Source: Actinophytocola sp036555685 (GTDB lineage: Bacteria > Actinomycetota > Actinomycetes > Mycobacteriales > Pseudonocardiaceae). Taken from it: a DNA stretch of 64,000 nt. Positions within the stretch are counted from its first letter, which is position 1; each line of letters opens with the position of its first letter. Position numbers and translations under genes: made by a program. This document shows, in pieces, positions 60,251 to 64,000 of the stretch. The stretch is from NCBI RefSeq assembly GCF_036555685.1, contig NZ_DATBKY010000041.1, positions 1 through 64,000 on the forward strand. Direction: 5' to 3'. Below the pieces are notes generated by a model. That model had not been told where the DNA came from. It did no database searches and worked only from the letters and a program-made list of their open reading frames with translations.

Positions 60251-61918
60251 GTGGTGGCGGGAGACACGGAGCGTCGCGGCCACGGCGGGGAGGTCAACGG
60301 CCATCCCGCCGTGCCGCCGGGTTCGAGCGATCCACTGGACGCGCCGCTGGACGAGCCGCTGGACGACCGCGAGCGCAAGCAGCTGGACGTCGTGCGCCGG
60401 TTCGGCACGGTCGGCTCGCTGCTTCTCGCCGTGGGCTCGCTCGGCGCGGGCGCGGCCCCGGTGTTCAACCCGGTGTGGAGCCTGCCGTTCTTCAGCATGT
60501 TCAGCCGGATGCCGACGGTGTCGATCGCGCTGGCGTTCACCGGCGTGTTCATGATCGTCTTCGCGTGGCTGGGGCTCGGCAGGCTGTCGCTGCCCGGCCG
60601 CGAGCGGATGGTGTCCTCGCAGCAGATGGCCCGCACGCTGATCATGTGGGTCACGCCGCTGGTGTTCACCGTCCCGATGTTCTCCAAGGACGTCTACAGC
60701 TACCTCGCGCAGAGCGAGATCGCCGCCCGCGGCCTCGACCCGTACACGACCGGGCCTGCAGAGGCGCTGGGCAACGCCGATCCGCTGACCCGCGCGGTGC
60801 CCACGATGTGGCGGGACACGCCCTCGCCGTACGGGCCCCTGTTCATCACGATCGGCAAGGGCATCACCTGGATCACCGGCGACCACGTGGTCATGGGGGT
60901 GGCCTTCCACCGGCTGCTCGCGCTGATCGGCTTCGCGATGATCGTGTGGGCGCTGCCGCGGCTGGCCCGGCGGTTCGGCATCAACCCGGTCAGCGCGCTG
61001 TGGCTCGGTGCGGCCAACCCGCTGGTGCTGTTCCACCTGGTCGTCGGCGTGCACAACGAGGCGCTCGCGATCGGCCTGATGCTCGTCGGGATCGAGCTGG
61101 CGCTGCGGCGAATGCCCAGGGTGACGCCGGACGGCCCGTTCCCGCCGTGGCAGCAGGGCGAGCTGCTCTGGTACGCCGTCGGCGCCACGGTGATCACGCT
61201 CGCCGCGGCGGTGAAGATTCCGGCGGCGCTCGCGCTCGGCTTCCTCGGCGTGATGATCGCCCGCCGGCTCGGGGGGCGCTGGACGCACCTGTTCGGCACG
61301 GCGGCGGTGCTCACGGTGCTGTTCCTGACCGTCCTCACGGCCGCGTCGCTGGGTAGCGGCCTGGGCTACGGCTGGACGGCGACGCTGAACACGGCGAACT
61401 CCATCAAGAGCTGGATGGCGCCGATGACCGCGCTCGGGTTCGGCGCGGGCGGGCTCGGCATCCTGCTGGGGCTGGGCAACCACATCGACGCGGCGATCAC
61501 GGTCAGCCGCATGGTCGGCACGGTGCTCGGCCCGCTGCTCGCGGCGAAGCTGCTGCTGGACAGCTTCCGCTGGCGGCTGCGCCCGATGATCGGGCTGGGC
61601 GCGGCGCTCGGTGCCGTGCTGGTTTTCGGTGCGACGGTGCAGCCGTGGTACCTGCTGTGGGCCGCGCTGCCGCTCGCGGTGGCGGCGGGCAACATCAGGT
61701 TCCGGACGATGGCGACGGCGATCAGCGCGGGGTTCGCCGTGGCGTTGCCGCCGACCGGGACCACCTTCGACGGGCGTACCTACCAGCTGCCGTACACCTA
61801 CATCGCGGCCGGGATCGTGGTCGTGCTGGCGCTGTTCCTGGTGCGCAAGCACATCCCGAGCCGCCCGCGGAGCGACGGCGGCCGCAAGCGGCGCGGAATT
61901 GTCGGTGCCGCGGCCTAG
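60251..61918 (+). CDS. mptB: polyprenol-phosphomannose-dependent alpha-1,6-mannosyltransferase
   Basis: MptB elongates the mannan core of lipomannan-type glycolipids from polyprenyl-phosphomannose. The 555-residue GT-C protein has more than ten membrane helices, an N-terminal cytoplasmic tail and a first periplasmic loop with MFSKDVYSYLAQSEIAARGLDPYTTGP that carries the acidic catalytic motif. Divergence from sufR and being followed by an ABC exporter match the mycobacterial order (Rv1459c next to Rv1460). Leaderless GTG start. Confidence 0.92.
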   Translation: MVAGDTERRGHGGEVNGHPAVPPGSSDPLDAPLDEPLDDRERKQLDVVRRFGTVGSLLLAVGSLGAGAAPVFNPVWSLPFFSMFSRMPTVSIALAFTGVFMIVFAWLGLGRLSLPGRERMVSSQQMARTLIMWVTPLVFTVPMFSKDVYSYLAQSEIAARGLDPYTTGPAEALGNADPLTRAVPTMWRDTPSPYGPLFITIGKGITWITGDHVVMGVAFHRLLALIGFAMIVWALPRLARRFGINPVSALWLGAANPLVLFHLVVGVHNEALAIGLMLVGIELALRRMPRVTPDGPFPPWQQGELLWYAVGATVITLAAAVKIPAALALGFLGVMIARRLGGRWTHLFGTAAVLTVLFLTVLTAASLGSGLGYGWTATLNTANSIKSWMAPMTALGFGAGGLGILLGLGNHIDAAITVSRMVGTVLGPLLAAKLLLDSFRWRLRPMIGLGAALGAVLVFGATVQPWYLLWAALPLAVAAGNIRFRTMATAISAGFAVALPPTGTTFDGRTYQLPYTYIAAGIVVVLALFLVRKHIPSRPRSDGGRKRRGIVGAAA

Positions 61919-61921
61919 CCT
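61916..61921 (+). promoter_or_regulatory. -10 box TAGCCT overlapping the mptB stop codon
   Basis: The TAG stop of mptB (61916-61918) is the first half of TAGCCT, which ends 6 bases before the ATG at 61928. Confidence 0.45.
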
Positions 61922-61927
61922 GCGGCC

Positions 61928-62608
61928 ATGGCCAGCTTCACCGAGTCGGACATCCGCTACGTGATCGCCGAGTACCGGACGTTGGACGAGCTGCTCGACG
62001 GTCGAGCACGATCCGACGGCAACCACCAGCCGAGGGACGACACGAGCCGGGGTTCCGCCCGTGTTCGGAGGGCCGAAACGGCGTCCCGGGTCCGTGCGCT
62101 GATCGCGGATGGCCGCCTACCGCAGCCGACCTACGTGCTGCCCTCCGGCGAGGCGCGCTTCCCGCCGGACTACTTCGCGCTCGTCGACGAGGCCGGCGGG
62201 GTCGACGCGCTGCCCGCCCGGTTCCGCGCCCGCTACCTGGCCGCGGCCACGGCCTCCCCGGCACCCGCGGCCGACGCGGACGAGGACTGGGCGGGCTATC
62301 TGTCCGGCCAGTTCGGCGTGTGCCTGCGGTCGGTCACGCCCGAGGCCATGGCGGAGAAGAACCGGCTCATCCGGCTGATCGAGCGGCTCGTCGCCGCGCC
62401 GGCGGAGGCCGACCCGGCGTGGCGGTCGGAGTTACGCACGGCGGTGGACGCGCTCGACGCACTCGAGCGGCCGTTCACCGACTTCGACCGGGAGCGGTGG
62501 GGCGACACCAGCCGCGGCCGGCACATCGACGGCGTGCGGGCGCGGTACCCCATCGTGTTCGGCAGGGGCGCCGAGGGTCGCGAGCCGGTGGGCAACGCCG
62601 CGTCATAG
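61928..62608 (+). CDS. DUF6058-like protein
   Basis: This 226-residue protein has an N-terminal MASFTESDIRYVIAEYRTLDELL, a LPQPTYVLPSGEARFPPDYFALVDEAGG segment and YLSGQFGVCLRSVTPEAMAEKN. The middle and C-terminal parts resemble the family annotated DUF6058 (natural product biosynthesis); I rank this as likely but not certain. No catalytic motif is clear. It sits between mptB and an ABC ATPase, which are adjacent in mycobacteria. Leaderless. Confidence 0.7.
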   Translation: MASFTESDIRYVIAEYRTLDELLDGRARSDGNHQPRDDTSRGSARVRRAETASRVRALIADGRLPQPTYVLPSGEARFPPDYFALVDEAGGVDALPARFRARYLAAATASPAPAADADEDWAGYLSGQFGVCLRSVTPEAMAEKNRLIRLIERLVAAPAEADPAWRSELRTAVDALDALERPFTDFDRERWGDTSRGRHIDGVRARYPIVFGRGAEGREPVGNAAS

Positions 62609-62611
62609 CCT
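62606..62611 (+). promoter_or_regulatory. -10 box TAGCCT overlapping the DUF6058-like stop codon
   Basis: The TAG stop at 62606-62608 is the first half of TAGCCT, which ends 6 bases before the GTG at 62618, repeating the arrangement at 61916. Confidence 0.45.
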
Positions 62612-62617
62612 TACCGC

Positions 62618-63553
62618 GTGAGCGCCAGCAGCCCTGATCCCGTCGTCGACGTGTCGGGCTTGGTACGGCGATTCGGGTCGACCACCGCGGTGGACGGGCT
62701 GGACCTCCGGCTGGCGCGCGGCCAGGTGCTCGCGCTGCTCGGACCGAACGGCGCCGGCAAGACGACGACCATCGAGATCTGCGAGGGATTCCTCCGCCGC
62801 GACGCGGGTTCCGTGCGCGTGCTCGGCCTCGACCCCGCCACCGACAGCGAGAAGCTGCGCCCGCGCATGGGCGTGATGCCCCAGGGCGGCGGCGCGTATC
62901 CGGGGGTGCGCGCGGAGGAGATGCTCGCGCTCGTCGCGGCCTGCGCGGCGAACCCCATCGAGCCGGCCTGGCTGATCGGGGTCTTGGGCCTGGACGCCGC
63001 CCGGCGGACGCCGTACAAGCGGTTGTCCGGCGGGCAGCAGCAGCGACTGTCGCTGGCGTGCGCGCTGGTCGGCCGCCCGGAGCTGGTGTTCCTCGACGAG
63101 CCGACCTCCGGGTTGGACCCGCAGGCACGCCGGCTGGTGTGGGAGTGCGTGGCGGCCCTGCGGGCGGACGGCGTCTCGGTGCTGCTCACCACGCACGCGA
63201 TGGAGGAGGCCGAGGAGCTGGCCGACCAGGTCGTGATCATCGACCGGGGCCGGGTCGTGGCCGAGGGCAGCCCGCGCCAGCTCACCGCCGAGCAGCCGGA
63301 CTCCGCGCAGCTGCGGTTCCGCACGAAGCCGGCGCTGGACACGAGCGAGCTGTACGCCGCGCTGCCGGCCGACTGCCGGATCGACGAGCCGACACCGGGC
63401 GCCTACGTGGTGTCGGGCCAGGTCGACCCACACGTGGTGTCGACGGTGACCGCCTGGTGCGCGAAGCAAGGCGTGCTGGCCGAGGAGCTGCACGTGGGCC
63501 GGCGGAGCCTGGAGGACGTGTTCCTGGAGCTGACGGGACGAGAGCTGCGCTGA
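62618..63553 (+). CDS. ABC-2-type exporter ATPase (DrrA-like)
   Basis: This 311-residue ATPase has Walker A GPNGAGKTT, the signature LSGGQQQR, Walker B LVFLDEPTSGLD and the H-loop LLTTHAMEEAEELADQVVIIDRGRVVAEG. A C-terminal DrrA-like extension follows (GRRSLEDVFLELTGREL). It works with the ABC-2 permease encoded directly after it, overlapping by one base. In mycobacteria the equivalent pair follows mptB and precedes heme A synthase genes. Confidence 0.93.
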   Translation: MSASSPDPVVDVSGLVRRFGSTTAVDGLDLRLARGQVLALLGPNGAGKTTTIEICEGFLRRDAGSVRVLGLDPATDSEKLRPRMGVMPQGGGAYPGVRAEEMLALVAACAANPIEPAWLIGVLGLDAARRTPYKRLSGGQQQRLSLACALVGRPELVFLDEPTSGLDPQARRLVWECVAALRADGVSVLLTTHAMEEAEELADQVVIIDRGRVVAEGSPRQLTAEQPDSAQLRFRTKPALDTSELYAALPADCRIDEPTPGAYVVSGQVDPHVVSTVTAWCAKQGVLAEELHVGRRSLEDVFLELTGRELR

Positions 63554-64000
63554 TGACCACCTTTCCCGCCGGCACGTTCACCCCGGCCCCCGGGCGCGGC
63601 CGGATCGCGCGCATGCTCACCGCGCACGTGCGCACCGAGGCGCTGCTGACCCTGCGCAACAGCGAGCAGATCCTGCTGACGCTGCTGATCCCGCTCGCGC
63701 TGCTGATCGGGTTGACGCTGCTGGACGTCTTCGACGTGCCCGAGCCGCGTGTCGACTCGGTGGCCCCGCGGATCTTCGCGCTCGCCGTGATGTCCTCGGC
63801 GTTCACGGGGCAGGCGATCGCGCTCGGCTTCGACCGGCGCTACGGCGTGCTCAAGCGGCTCGCGGCCACCGCGCTGCCACGCTGGCTGCTCGTGAGCGGA
63901 CGGACCATCGCCGGGCTCGTGGTGGTCGTCGTGCAGCTGGTCGTGCTCGGCGTCGTCGCGGTCGTGCTCGGCTGGTCACCGTCCCCGGCCGGCATCGGCT
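63553..64000 (+). CDS. ABC-2-type permease (3' truncated by window end)
   Basis: The first 149 residues show a short cytoplasmic tail, a helix ILLTLLIPLALLIGLTLLDVF, a second hydrophobic stretch IFALAVMSSAFTGQAIALGF with the FDRRYGVLKRLAATALPRW motif common to ABC-2 permeases, and a third (TIAGLVVVVVQLVVLGVVAVVL). It is the membrane partner of the preceding ATPase; the rest lies beyond the window. Confidence 0.9.
   Translation, partial: MTTFPAGTFTPAPGRGRIARMLTAHVRTEALLTLRNSEQILLTLLIPLALLIGLTLLDVFDVPEPRVDSVAPRIFALAVMSSAFTGQAIALGFDRRYGVLKRLAATALPRWLLVSGRTIAGLVVVVVQLVVLGVVAVVLGWSPSPAGIG

Overview
The window is high-GC actinobacterial chromosome with no rRNA, tRNA, CRISPR or mobile-element signature that I could see. 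A mycothiol-linked alcohol dehydrogenase (MscR), the F420 enzyme FbiC, the mannosyltransferase MptB, an acVLRF1 gene and the sufR-sufB-sufD-Rieske-sufC-sufS-sufU-sufT order diverging from mptB plus an ABC exporter all point to an actinomycete. The gene set and several small family features fit a Pseudonocardiales member (Amycolatopsis-like), but this is inferred without any database search. Many genes start with GTG, adjacent genes often overlap by 4 bases (GTGA or ATGA), and more than a dozen have a TAnnnT -10 box 6-8 bases before the start codon and no ribosome-binding site, as expected for leaderless transcription.

Region by region. 1-5.4 kb: the 3' part of a DUF3516 helicase, a phosphoribosyltransferase-hydrolase fusion, a small CPYC protein, NudC and an XdhC-like protein. 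5.6-9.7 kb: a tight five-gene acyl-CoA operon (SDR, MaoC hydratase, two acyl-CoA dehydrogenases, TetR). 9.8-13.3 kb: a secreted NPP1/NLP protein, then a sugar-catabolic trio (ROK kinase, PfkB kinase, class II aldolase). 13.4-18.3 kb: a zinc-ribbon protein, an ArsR/AHSA1 pair, a GABA-type aminotransferase, and an MscR/MBL formaldehyde-detoxification pair. 18.5-23.8 kb: fbiC, an unassigned 466-base gap, a membrane protein and two TetR regulators. 23.8-29 kb: an MpaB-like oxygenase, a 3-hydroxyacyl-CoA dehydrogenase and the fused isobutyryl-CoA mutase IcmF. 29-38.9 kb: a PaaI thioesterase, a TetR/quinone-oxidoreductase divergon, PAP2, Bcp peroxiredoxin, an LCP protein, an alpha/beta hydrolase with TetR, a MobA-like transferase, an ABC exporter and a GT87-like membrane glycosyltransferase.

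38.9-48.7 kb: a small HTH protein, an ABC-F ATPase behind a candidate six-residue leader peptide, an SDR behind the same type of operator as the acyl-CoA operon, an SRPBCC protein, acVLRF1, a secreted subtilase whose usual histidine is replaced, a dGTPase and an isolated lycopene cyclase. 48.8-53.5 kb: MerR, a NarL-type two-component system, an apparently inactive zinc-metallopeptidase relative and an MFS exporter. 53.6-64 kb: the complete SUF iron-sulfur operon under SufR, diverging from mptB, a DUF6058-like gene and an ABC-2 exporter cut by the window end.

The most unusual signal is not a gene: a 13-bp imperfect palindrome, GTCCACTnTGGAC, recurs through coding regions in both orientations and several reading frames. 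Other points to check are two near-identical TetR-type operators 35 kb apart, a two-copy intergenic repeat, -10 boxes built on the stop codon of the preceding gene, and catalytic-residue replacements in two exported or membrane-anchored peptidase-like proteins.
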